From contig JALJCQ010000001.1 of NCBI GenBank assembly GCA_023091665.1, forward strand, positions 1,922,001 to 1,986,000: a DNA stretch of 64,000 bases. Direction: 5' to 3'. The position numbers and the translations under genes were made by a program. The notes beneath the pieces are model-generated. The model was not told the DNA's origin. It made no database searches and worked only from the letters and a program-made list of their open reading frames with translations. The stretch comes from Pythium myriotylum. Its lineage: Eukaryota; Oomycota; Peronosporomycetes; Pythiales; Pythiaceae. Below are positions 21,780 through 32,311 of this stretch, one piece after another; the first letter of the stretch is position 1, and each line of letters opens with the position of its first letter.

Positions 21780-24558
21780 ATGAGCCCAAGCCCAGCCGAC
21801 TCTGCCTCCACCGACTTCGCCTCCCCAGCCTTCGCCATGGATTCGACCACCCCAGCCCGCATCAACAAGTTCGACGGAACCAACTTCCACACATGGAAGT
21901 TCAAGATGCAGATGGTGCTCGAAGAACGCGACGTCTGGGAAGTTGTCTGTGGAGAGGTCAAACTCGAGCAGTGCCAGACCGACGCGGACCGAGCCCTCTT
22001 CAAGAAGAAGTCTCGCAAGGCGCTCGCGATGATCTGTCTCGCGATGGAAGACTCGCAGCTCCCGCTGGTTCGGTCGGCGAGTGGTGCGCAAGATGCATGG
22101 TCAAGACTGGAAGAACACTTCGAGAAGAAGAGCCTTGCCAACAAGCTCTTTCTTCGTCGTCGTTTCTTCACGACCATGATGGAAGAAGGTGACGATGTGC
22201 TCACGCACATCAACAAGCTCAAGACCCTGGCGGAGCAACTCGACGCAGTGGGCGCTCCGGTCAGCGAAGACGACTTGGTGATCACGCTTCTCGGCAGTCT
22301 CAGCGAGTCGTACCAGTTCCTCATCACGGCGTTGGAGTCGCGTGTCGACGCGCTCACGTGGGAACTCGTGACGTCTCGGCTGCTCCATGAAGACATGAAG
22401 CGCAAGGAGCAAGGTGGCGACGGAGCCACGCTTGGCCAAGCGTTCATGACAAGTGACGCGAAGCCCAAGGGCCGTGCAGTCAAGAAGACTGGCACGTGCA
22501 ACTACTGCGGCAAGATCGGTCATTGGGCCGCGGAGTGCCACTCGCGTGTCAAGGACAACGGCAACGGCAACGGCAACTCCGGCGGCAACGGAAACGGCAA
22601 CGGAAACGGAAACGGCAACCCTCGGCAACGGTTCCAGCGAGCCAACCTTGCGCGAGATGAAGACCCCGGCGAGTACCTGTTCTCGGTCGGGAAGACCCAA
22701 GGCAAGTCGAGTCAATCCACGGCGTGGTTGGTCGACTCGGGTGCGACTCAGCACATGTCGCGAACCAAGCAGTTCATGATGAACTACAAGAAGATTGACC
22801 CAGTCGACGTGCATCTGGCCGATGATGGCACGGTCCAAGCGGTTGGCGTGGGAGACATTCTCATGTCGATGAAGACTCCAAGCGGTGTCAAGAAGGGTTT
22901 GCTCACCAACGTGTGGCATATCCCCAAGCTCAGCCGCAACCTGTTCTCGGTCGGAAGATTCACGGAGGACGTTGCTCCCGTGACGTTCGACAAGGACGGT
23001 TGCTTCGTCGTTCTCAAGGGCGCCAAGCGGACCATCGGCACTCGAATCGGCAAGGGTCTGTTCAAGCTCAACATGTCTCCAGTGTCGACTGAAGCAGCCC
23101 ACGCCGCCAGTACAAGACGAGGTCGCGCCATGTCCAAGTCGTACCTGTGGCACCTCCGACTCGGTCAAATCGGCTTCAGCGGACTCGAAGCCATCGTCAA
23201 GAAGGACCTCGCCGACGGACTCGATATCGGGTCTGTGCAGGAGTGGGAGGTCTGTGAAGGCTGTGCACTCGGCAAGCTGACTCGCGTCAAGTTCCAGTCG
23301 GGCACGACCAAGCGGTCTGCGAATCTGCTTGACGTCGTGTACAGCGATGTGGCCGGCCCCATGAAGACTCCGACTTTCGGCGGCATGAAGTACTTTGCCA
23401 CCTTCACCGACGACAAGTCTCGACTGTGCAAGTTGTACCTGATGCGGTCCAAGGACGAAGTCTACGACAAGTTCGTCGAGTTCGTCAACTGGGCCGAGAA
23501 CCAAACCGGTCGTCGAGTCAAGGTGCTTCGAACCGACGGCGGCGGCGAGTACCAGTCGGCCAAGCTTGCCAAGTTCTGTCGCAAGCATGGCATCGAGCAC
23601 GATGTCACGCCGCCATACACGCCTCAGTTGAACGGTATGGCGGAGCGCATGAACCGAACCATCGGTGAGTGTGGTCGTTGCAAGCTCCACCATGCCAACT
23701 TGTCCGACGAGTACTGGGGCGAAGCCGTCATGACTGCAGTCGAAGTTCGCAACCGACTTCCGACCCGCGCTCAAGACTTGTACAAGTCGCCGTACGAAGA
23801 ATGGTACGGGAAGAAGCCCTTGCTCGCCAACTTCAAGGTGTTCGGCTGCCATGCGTACGTCCACGTGCCCAAGGAGAAGCGGTCGAAGTTCGACGCCCGA
23901 GCCATCTTGTGTCGGTTCCTCGGCTACTCGGACCACGAGAAGGCGTATCGGTTTGAAGAAATCGCAACCGGCCGGATCGTCATCAGTCGAGACGCGCAGT
24001 TCATGGAAGACACATTCGACGATGGCAAGCGCGAAGAACCCTGGAGCAAGTCCGTCGAGTTCCGCGACGATGAAGATGATGAAGATCAAGATGAAGCAAC
24101 CGACAACCAAGATGATGAAGACATGGGTGAGCAGCCAGCCTCACCAGCACCAAGTCAGCGCAGCTACGAGCGACCGGAGTGGCAACAGGGCCAGCGGTCG
24201 CAGCGTCCAGCAGCACCAGCATCAGCCCAGCAGCCGAATGTCGACTACGCACCAGGGTCCAAGCGCCACTCTCGCACGCACTCGCTCGAGAACCTGGCTG
24301 AACCGCCAGTTGAGAAGCGCTACGGACGGGTTGGACGCACAAGTGGTGCGACTCCACCACCCACGCAAGGTCCAAGGACATCGCTCGAAGATCTGTCTGC
24401 ACTGCTCACGTCGATCGAAGAGGAAGGCGTAGAAGATGAAGACGAAGAAGGCGAAGACGTGCAAGAACAAGGGGGAGAAGACCAAGATTACGAAGAGTTT
24501 GCTCTCGTCGTGAATTCAGGGGGAGAGTTGCCGACATCGTTCAAGTCGGCGATGGAAT
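21780..24558 (+). pseudogene. Copy 8 left part: Gag, protease, integrase
   Basis: Open from the ATG in the primer-binding site through Gag with CCHC knuckle, Asn-Gly run, protease, HHCC and DDE integrase domains and the acidic linker ([14 protein letters not shown]), to SAME, where copy 9 is inserted antisense after GGAAT. In the linker, two residues (Asp-Leu before EEF) are missing relative to copies 1-6. The frame reads into L7 and stops at 24602. The remaining RT and RNase H portion lies at 29591-31184, so the gene is split but carries no other visible break. Confidence 0.93.
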
Positions 24559-24911
24559 TGTTGGAAGGTCGCTTGGTTGGTGGGGTGCAAAATGCAAAGT
24601 GAATTGATCGGGACTTAGTTCGCTGCTGCTACCTCTAAGCCGTCTGTGTGTGTCCTACGCTACCATAATCAAATGTATGTCCTACCTATCGTAAACATAT
24701 GCAAACATAAACTGACTTCGTGGATACTTCAACGAAGTCGATGGGTGGCACTGGATTCAAACCAGAACCAGACGGAGAATCTTCCACATGTCGAATCTTC
24801 CACATGTCGAATCTTCCACGGAGAATCTTCTGCAGGAGAATCTTCTACAGCCGAGCTTCAACTGCCGAGCTTCAATGATGACGCTGGGTTCGAGGCGCAT
24901 CATCTTCAACA
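24559..24911 (-). repeat. LTR L7, 353 bp, 3' LTR of copy 9
   Basis: TGTTGG...TTCAACA followed by CTCCCCCTC, the complement of the polypurine tract. The left flank is the target duplication GGAAT (24554-24558). It differs from L8 by one visible base near the right end. Confidence 0.97.
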
Positions 24912-27900
24912 CTCCCCCTCGACTCGACTGCGTCTTGAACACCGAGCTTGGTGCGGAGCACGTCGAACTGGACAGTGGGGATCGGCTTGGTCATGATGTC
25001 GGCAAGCATGTCTTGGGTCGGGCAATACTGCAGACACACTTGACCGTCCTCGACCTTCTCGCGAACGAAGTGGTAGCGAATGTCGATGTGCTTGGTGCGC
25101 TTGTGGAACTCGGGGTTCTTGGCCAACGCGATCGCACCTTGGTTGTCTTCGTACACCGTGAGCGCTTGGTCACTTGCAACTTCGCCGAGTTCGCACAGGA
25201 ACGCCTTGAGCCACACGGCTTCTTGGATCGCTTCCGATAGAGCCATGTACTCTGCTTCGGTCGAGGAGAGGGCAACAGTTCGCTGCTTCTTGCTGCGCCA
25301 GCTGATGCATCCACCGTTGAGCATGAACACGTAGCCGCTGGTGCTTCGACGTGACTCGATGTCGCCAGCCCAGTCGGCGTCGGAGTAGCCGACCAGTCTT
25401 CCGTCGTTCGATGCCGAGAACTGCAGGCCGTAGGTCGGAGTCGCTTGCAGATACCGGAGCACACGCTTGAGAGCTTGCCAATGTGTTGGACACGGGTCCG
25501 CGGCGAACTGGCTGAGTGTGCCGACTGCCGCTGCGAGGTCTGGTCGAGTGCCGACCATGAGGTACATCAGTGCGCCGACTGCACTTCGGTACGGCACGTT
25601 CTTCATGGTGTCTTCGTGCTTGCAACCACCTTCACACGTGGCCTTGGTCAGCTTGAGTCCGGGGTCTTGAGGGGTCCTCACTGGTTTGCAGTCTTGCATG
25701 CCGAACTTGGTCAGGATCGACTGCAGGAACTTGGTCTGCCGCATGGTCACGTCGCCGGACTTGGGGTCTTGATCAACTTCCATGCCGAGGCAGTACTTGA
25801 GTTCGCCGAGGTCGGACATCTCGAAGCGTTCGCTGAGTGCACGCTTGGTCGCCGTGAGCAACTCGAGGCTGTTGCAGGCGAGGATGAGGTCGTCGACGTA
25901 GATCACCACGAAGATCATCGCCGAGCCGCTCCGCTTGACGTACACGCAGTGGTCCATCTCGCACTTGGTGAAGCCGACCTTGCGCATGAAGGCGTCGATG
26001 GTCTGGTTCCACATGCGTGGCGACTGCTTGAGACCGTAGAGCGAGCGCTTGAGCTTGCACACGTAGTCGGGGTGGCGCTGGTCGACGAAGCCTTCGGGCT
26101 GCTTCATGTAGATTTCTTCGTCGAGGTTGCCGTTCAGGAACGCCGTCTTGACATCCATCTGATGGATCATGAGCTTGTGTCGAGCGGCGATGCTGAGGAT
26201 GGTGCGGATCGACGTGAACTTGGCGACGGGTGCGAACGTCTCTTCGAAGTCGATGCCGTACTTTTGCAGGAACCCCTTGGCAACGAGTCGAGCCTTGTAC
26301 CGCTCGACGAGTCCTTCGGCGGTTTCCTTGACCTTGAACACCCACTTGCTGGTGATGGCCTTGCGTCCGGCTGGCAAAGGGACTAGGTCCCATGTCTCGT
26401 TCTTCTTGAGCGACTCGAGCTCGGAGTCGCAGGCTTCCTTCCAGTTGCTGGCGTCGTCGGATTCCATCGCCGACTTGAACGATGTCGGCAACTCTCCCCC
26501 TGAATTCACGACGAGAGCAAACTCTTCGTAATCTTGGTCTTCTCCCCCTTGTTCTTGCACGTCTTCGCCTTCTTCGTCTTCATCTTCTACGCCTTCCTCT
26601 TCGATCGACGTGAGCAGTGCAGACAGATCTTCGAGCGATGTCCTTGGACCTTGCGTGGGTGGTGGAGTCGCACCACTTGTGCGACCAACCCGTCCGTAGC
26701 GCTTCTCAACTGGCGGTTCAGCCAGGTTCTCGAGCGAGTGCGTGCGAGAGTGGCGCTTGGACCCTGGTGCGTAGTCGACATTCGGCTGCTGGGCCGATGC
26801 TGGTGCTGCTGGACGCTGCGACCGCTGGCCCTGTTGCCACTCCGGTCGCTCGTAGCTGCGCTGACTTGGTGCTGGTGAGGCTGGCTGCTCACCCATGTCT
26901 TCATCATCTTGGTTGTCGGTTGCTTCATCTTGATCTTCATCATCTTCATCGTCGCGGAACTCGACGGACTTGCTCCAGGGTTCTTCGCGCTTGCCATCGT
27001 CGAATGTGTCTTCCATGAACTGCGCGTCTCGACTGATGACGATCCGGCCGGTTGCGATTTCTTCAAACCGATACGCCTTCTCGTGGTCCGAGTAGCCGAG
27101 GAACCGACACAAGATGGCTCGGGCGTCGAACTTCGACCGCTTCTCCTTGGGCACGTGGACGTACGCATGGCAGCCGAACACCTTGAAGTTGGCGAGCAAG
27201 GGCTTCTTCCCGTACCATTCTTCGTACGGCGACTTGTACAAGTCTTGAGCGCGGGTCGGAAGTCGGTTGCGAACTTCGACTGCAGTCATGACGGCTTCGC
27301 CCCAGTACTCGTCGGACAAGTTGGCATGGTGGAGCTTGCAACGACCACACTCACCGATGGTTCGGTTCATGCGCTCCGCCATACCGTTCAACTGAGGCGT
27401 GTATGGCGGCGTGACATCGTGCTCGATGCCATGCTTGCGACAGAACTTGGCAAGCTTGGCCGACTGGTACTCGCCGCCGCCGTCGGTTCGAAGCACCTTG
27501 ACTCGACGACCGGTTTGGTTCTCGGCCCAGTTGACGAACTCGACGAACTTGTCGTAGACTTCGTCCTTGGACCGCATCAGGTACAACTTGCACAGTCGAG
27601 ACTTGTCGTCGGTGAACGTGGCAAAGTACTTCATGCCGCCGAAAGTCGGAGTCTTCATGGGGCCGGCCACATCGCTGTACACGACGTCAAGCAGATTCGC
27701 AGACCGCTTGGTCGTGCCCGACTGGAACTTGACGCGAGTCAGCTTGCCGAGTGCACAGCCTTCACAGACCTCCCACTCTTGCACAGACCCAATGTCGAGT
27801 CCGTCGGCGAGGTCCTTCTTGACGATGGCTTCGAGTCCGCTGAAGCCGATTTGACCGAGTCGGAGGTGCCACAGGTACGACTTGGACATGGCGCGACCTC

Positions 27901-29233
27901 GTCTTGTACTGGCGGCGTGGGCTGCTTCAGTCGACACTGGAGACATGTTGAGCTTGAACAGACCCTTGCCGATTCGAGTGCCGATGGTCCGCTTGGCGCC
28001 CTTGAGAACGACGAAGCAACCGTCCTTGTCGAACGTCACGGGAGCAACGTCCTCCGTGAATCTTCCGACCGAGAACAGGTTGCGGCTGAGCTTGGGGATA
28101 TGCCACACGTTGGTGAGCAAACCCTTCTTGACACCGCTTGGAGTCTTCATCGACATGAGAATGTCTCCCACGCCAACCGCTTGGACCGTGCCATCATCGG
28201 CCAGATGCACGTCGACTGGGTCAATCTTCTTGTAGTTCATCATGAACTGCTTGGTTCACGACATGTGCTGAGTCGCACCCGAGTCGACCAACCACGCCGT
28301 GGATTGACTCGACTTGCCTTGGGTCTTCCCGACCGAGAACAGGTACTCGCCGGGGTCTTCATCTCGCGCAAGGTTCGCTCGCTGGAACCGTTGCCGAGGG
28401 TTGCCGTTTCCGTTGCCGTTGCCGTTGCCGCCGGAGTTGCCGTTGCCGTTGCCGTTGTCCTTGACACGCGAGTGGCACTCCGCGGCCCAATGACCGATCT
28501 TGCCGCAGTAGTTGCACGTGCCAGTCTTCTTGACTGCACGGCCCTTGGGCTTCGCGTCACTTGTCATGAACGCTTGCCCAAGCGTGGCTCCGTCGCCACC
28601 TTGCTCCTTGCGCTCCATGTCTTCATGGAGCAGCCGAGACGTCACGAGTTCCCACGTGAGCGCGTCGACACGCGACTCCAACGCCGTGATGAGGAACTGG
28701 TACGACTCGCTGAGACTGCCGAGAAGCGTGATCACCAAGTCGTCTTCGCTGACCGGAGCGCCGACTGCGTCGAGTTGCTCCGCCAGGGTCTTGAGCTTGT
28801 TGATGTGCGTGAGCACATCGTCACCTTCTTCCATCATGGTCGTGAAGAAACGACGACGAAGAAAGAGCTTGTTGGCAAGGCTCTTCTTCTCGAAGTGTTC
28901 TTCCAGTCTTGACCATGCATCTTGCGCACCACTCGCCGACCGAACCAGCGGGAGCTGCGAGTCTTCCATCGCGAGACAGATCATCGCGAGCGCCTTGCGA
29001 GACTTCTTCTTGAAGAGGGCTCGGTCCGCGTCGGTCTGGCACTGCTCGAGTTTGACCTCTCCACAGACAACTTCCCAGACGTCGCGTTCTTCGAGCACCA
29101 TCTGCATCTTGAACTTCCATGTGTGGAAGTTGGTTCCGTCGAACTTGTTGATGCGGGCTGGGGTGGTCGAATCCATGGCGAAGGCTGGGGAGGCGAAGTC
29201 GGTGGAGGCAGAGTCGGCTGGGCTTGGGCTCAT
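24872..29233 (-). pseudogene. Copy 9 Gag-Pol with a single nonsense codon
   Basis: A full-length polyprotein (Gag, zinc knuckle, protease, HHCC, DDE integrase, acidic linker, RT with YVDD, RNase H), broken by a CGA-to-TGA change at 28258-28256, immediately after the protease sequence DSGATQHMS. Translation from the ATG at 29233 would give only Gag and the protease N-terminus (about 325 codons). The downstream frame is open to the stop in L7. The lesion is a single transition at a CpG, as expected from deamination. Readthrough would be needed for Pol expression; no evidence for that is seen. Confidence 0.94.
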
Positions 29234-29237
29234 AACC

Positions 29238-29590
29238 TGTTGGAAGGTCGCTTGGTTGGTGGGGTGCAAAATGCAAAGTGAATTGATCGGGACTTAGTTC
29301 GCTGCTGCTACCTCTAAGCCGTCTGTGTGTGTCCTACGCTACCATAATCAAATGTATGTCCTACCTATCGTAAACATATGCAAACATAAACTGACTTCGT
29401 GGATACTTCAACGAAGTCGATGGGTGGCACTGGATTCAAACCAGAACCAGACGGAGAATCTTCCACATGTCGAATCTTCCACATGTCGAATCTTCCACGG
29501 AGAATCTTCTGCAGGAGAATCTTCTACAGCCGAGCTTCAACTGCCGAGCTTCAATGATGACGCTGGGTTCGAGGCGCATCATGTTCAACA
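29238..29590 (-). repeat. LTR L8, 353 bp, 5' LTR of copy 9
   Basis: The primer-binding site lies on its left and GGAAT on its right. It carries the CATGTTCAACA end variant shared with L1, which shows that the copy 1/copy 2 and copy 9/copy 8 junctions descend from one insertion. Confidence 0.97.
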
Positions 29591-31184
29591 GGAATCCGAC
29601 GACGCCAGCAACTGGAAGGAAGCCTGCGACTCGGAGCTCGAGTCGCTCAAGAAGAACGAGACCTGGGACCTAGTCCCTTTGCCAGCCGGACGCAAGGCCA
29701 TCACCAGCAAGTGGGTGTTCAAGGTCAAGGAAACCGCCGAAGGACTCGTCGAGCGGTACAAGGCTCGACTCGTTGCCAAGGGGTTCCTGCAGAAGTACGG
29801 CATCGACTTCGAAGAGACATTCGCACCCGTCGCCAAGTTCACGTCGATCCGCACCATCCTCAGCATCGCCGCTCGACACAAGCTCATGATCCATCAGATG
29901 GATGTCAAGACGGCGTTCCTGAACGGCAACCTCGACGAAGAAATCTACATGAAGCAGCCCGAAGGCTTCGTCGACCAGCGCCACCCCGACTACGTGTGCA
30001 AGCTCAAGCGCTCGCTCTACGGTCTCAAGCAGTCGCCACGCATGTGGAACCAGACCATCGACGCCTTCATGCGCAAGGTCGGCTTCACCAAGTGCGAGAT
30101 GGACCACTGCGTGTACGTCAAGCGGAGCGGCTCGGCGATGATCTTCGTGGTGATCTACGTCGACGACCTCATCCTCGCCTGCAACAGCCTCGAGTTGCTC
30201 ACGGCGACCAAGCGTGCACTCAGCGAACGCTTCGAGATGTCCGACCTCGGCGAACTCAAGTACTGCCTCGGCATGGAAGTTGATCAAGACCCCAAGTCCG
30301 GCGACGTGACCATGCGGCAGACCAAGTTCCTGCAGTCGATCCTGACCAAGTTCGGCATGCAAGACTGCAAACCAGTGAGGACCCCTCAAGACCCCGGACT
30401 CAAGCTGACCAAGGCCATGTGTGAAGGTGGTTGCAAGCACGAAGACACCATGAAGAACGTGCCGTACCGAAGTGCAGTCGGCGCACTGATGTACCTCATG
30501 GTCGGCACTCGACCAGACCTCGCAGCGGCAGTCGGCACACTCAGCCAGTTCGCCGCGGACCCGTGTCCAACACATTGGCAAGCTCTCAAGCGTGTGCTCC
30601 GGTATCTGCAAGCGACTCCGACGTACGGCCTGCAGTTCTCGGCATCGCACGACGGAAGACTGGTCGGCTACTCCGACGCCGACTGGGCTGGCGACATCGA
30701 GTCACGTCGAAGCACCAGCGGCTACGTGTTCATGCTCAACGGCGGATGCATCAGCTGGCGCAGCAAGAAGCAGCGAACTGTCGCCCTCTCCTCGACCGAA
30801 GCAGAGTACATGGCTCTATCGGAAGCGATCCAAGAAGCCGTGTGGCTCAAGGCGTTCCTGTGCGAACTCGGCGAAGTTGCAAGTGACCAAGCGCTCACGG
30901 TGTACGAAGACAACCAAGGTGCCATCGCGTTGGCCAAGAACCCCGAGTTCCACAAGCGCACCAAGCACATCGACATTCGCTACCACTTCGTTCGCGAGAA
31001 GGTCGAGGACGGTCAAGTGTGTCTGCAGTATTGCCCGACCCAAGACATGCTTGCCGACATCATGACCAAGCCGATCCCCACTGTCCAGTTCGACGTGCTC
31101 CGCACCAAGCTTGGTGTTCAAGACGCAGTCGAGTCGAGGGGGAGTGTTGAAGATGATGCGCCTCGAACCCAGCGTCATCATTGA
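29591..31184 (+). pseudogene. Copy 8 right part: RT and RNase H
   Basis: Continues the copy 8 polyprotein from ESDDASNW through RT ([14 protein letters not shown]), connection and a complete RNase H (SDADW, STEAEY, EDNQG), across the polypurine tract and 40 nt into L9, where the frame stops at 31184. There are no internal stops. Its outer junction makes it also the mirror image of the 3' half of copy 9, so a crossover between the two inverted homologous segments must lie somewhere within it. Confidence 0.93.
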
Positions 31185-31497
31185 AGCTCGGCAGTTGAAG
31201 CTCGGCTGTAGAAGATTCTCCTGCAGAAGATTCTCCGTGGAAGATTCGACATGTGGAAGATTCGACATGTGGAAGATTCTCCGTCTGGTTCTGGTTTGAA
31301 TCCAGTGCCACCCATCGACTTCGTTGAAGTATCCACGAAGTCAGTTTATGTTTGCATATGTTTACGATAGGTAGGACATACATTTGATTATGGTAGCGTA
31401 GGACACACACAGACGGCTTAGAGGTAGCAGCAGCGAACTAAGTCCCGATCAATTCACTTTGCATTTTGCACCCCACCAACCAAGCGACCTTCCAACA
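31145..31497 (+). repeat. LTR L9, 353 bp, right end of copy 8
   Basis: Preceded by the polypurine tract GAGGGGGAG and followed by ATTCC and minus-strand linker sequence. LTR subtype and flank are the reverse complement of L7 plus its GGAAT flank. Confidence 0.95.
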
Positions 31498-31952
31498 ATT
31501 CCATCGCCGACTTGAACGATGTCGGCAACTCTCCCCCTGAATTCACGACGAGAGCAAACTCTTCGTAATCTTGGTCTTCTCCCCCTTGTTCTTGCACGTC
31601 TTCGCCTTCTTCGTCTTCATCTTCTACGCCTTCCTCTTCGATCGACGTGAGCAGTGCAGACAGATCTTCGAGCGATGTCCTTGGACCTTGCGTGGGTGGT
31701 GGAGTCGCACCACTTGTGCGACCAACCCGTCCGTAGCGCTTCTCAACTGGCGGTTCAGCCAGGTTCTCGAGCGAGTGCGTGCGAGAGTGGCGCTTGGACC
31801 CTGGTGCGTAGTCGACATTCGGCTGCTGGGCCGATGCTGGTGCTGCTGGACGCTGCGACCGCTGGCCCTGTTGCCACTCCGGTCGCTCGTAGCTGCGCTG
31901 ACTTGGTGCTGGTGAGGCTGGCTGCTCACCCATGTCTTCATCATCTTGGTTG
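31498..31952 (-). pseudogene. Copy 10, first fragment: integrase-RT linker
   Basis: Minus-strand polyprotein fragment from SAME back through the Pro/Ser-rich linker to the acidic run, where copy 11 is inserted at GGTTG. It shares the missing Asp-Leu pair and the acidic-run type with copy 8, so it is best read as an inverted duplicate of copy 8's left part. It has no start codon or promoter of its own. Confidence 0.9.
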
Positions 31953-32311
31953 TGTTGGAAGGTCGCTTGGTTGGTGGGATGCAAAATGCAAAGTGAATTG
32001 ATCGGGACTTAGTTCGCTACTGCTACCTCTAAGCCGTCTGTGTGTGTCCTACGCTACCATAATCAAATGTATGTCCTACCTATCGTAAACATATGCAAAC
32101 ATAAACTGACTTCGTGGATACTTCAACGAAGTCGGTGGGTGGCACTGGATTCAAACCAGAACCAGACGGAGAACCTTCCACATGTCGAATCTTCCACATG
32201 TCGAATCTTCCACGGAGAATCTTCTGCAGGAGAATCTTCTACAGCCGAGCTTCAACTGCCGAGCTTCAACTGGAATGATGACGCTGGGTTCGAGGCGCAT
32301 CATCTTCAACA
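31953..32311 (-). repeat. LTR L10, 359 bp, 3' LTR of copy 11
   Basis: TGTTGG...TTCAACA followed by the complement of the polypurine tract (32312-32325). The left flank is the target duplication GGTTG (31948-31952). Three single-base differences from L11 are visible. Confidence 0.97.

Larger units (their letters stand above)
24559..29590 (-). mobile_element. Copy 9: complete copia element, 5,032 bp, TSD GGAAT
   Basis: Two 353-bp LTRs that look identical except for one base, primer-binding site, polypurine tract and the same 5-bp duplication GGAAT on both sides (24554-24558 and 29591-29595). It is inserted antisense into copy 8. The near identity of the LTRs indicates a recent insertion or recent homogenisation. 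One nonsense codon in the polyprotein is the only visible lesion. Confidence 0.96.
21385..31497 (+). mobile_element. Copy 8: copia element interrupted by antisense copy 9; recombinant right end
   Basis: Reads LTR L6, primer-binding site, polyprotein to the integrase-RT linker, copy 9, then RT, RNase H, polypurine tract and LTR L9. The LTRs differ in length (391 and 353 bp) and the outer flanks differ (CAGCG left, ATTCC right). The right end therefore probably came from exchange with another copy. L9 and its flank are the mirror image of L7 and its flank. Confidence 0.82.
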
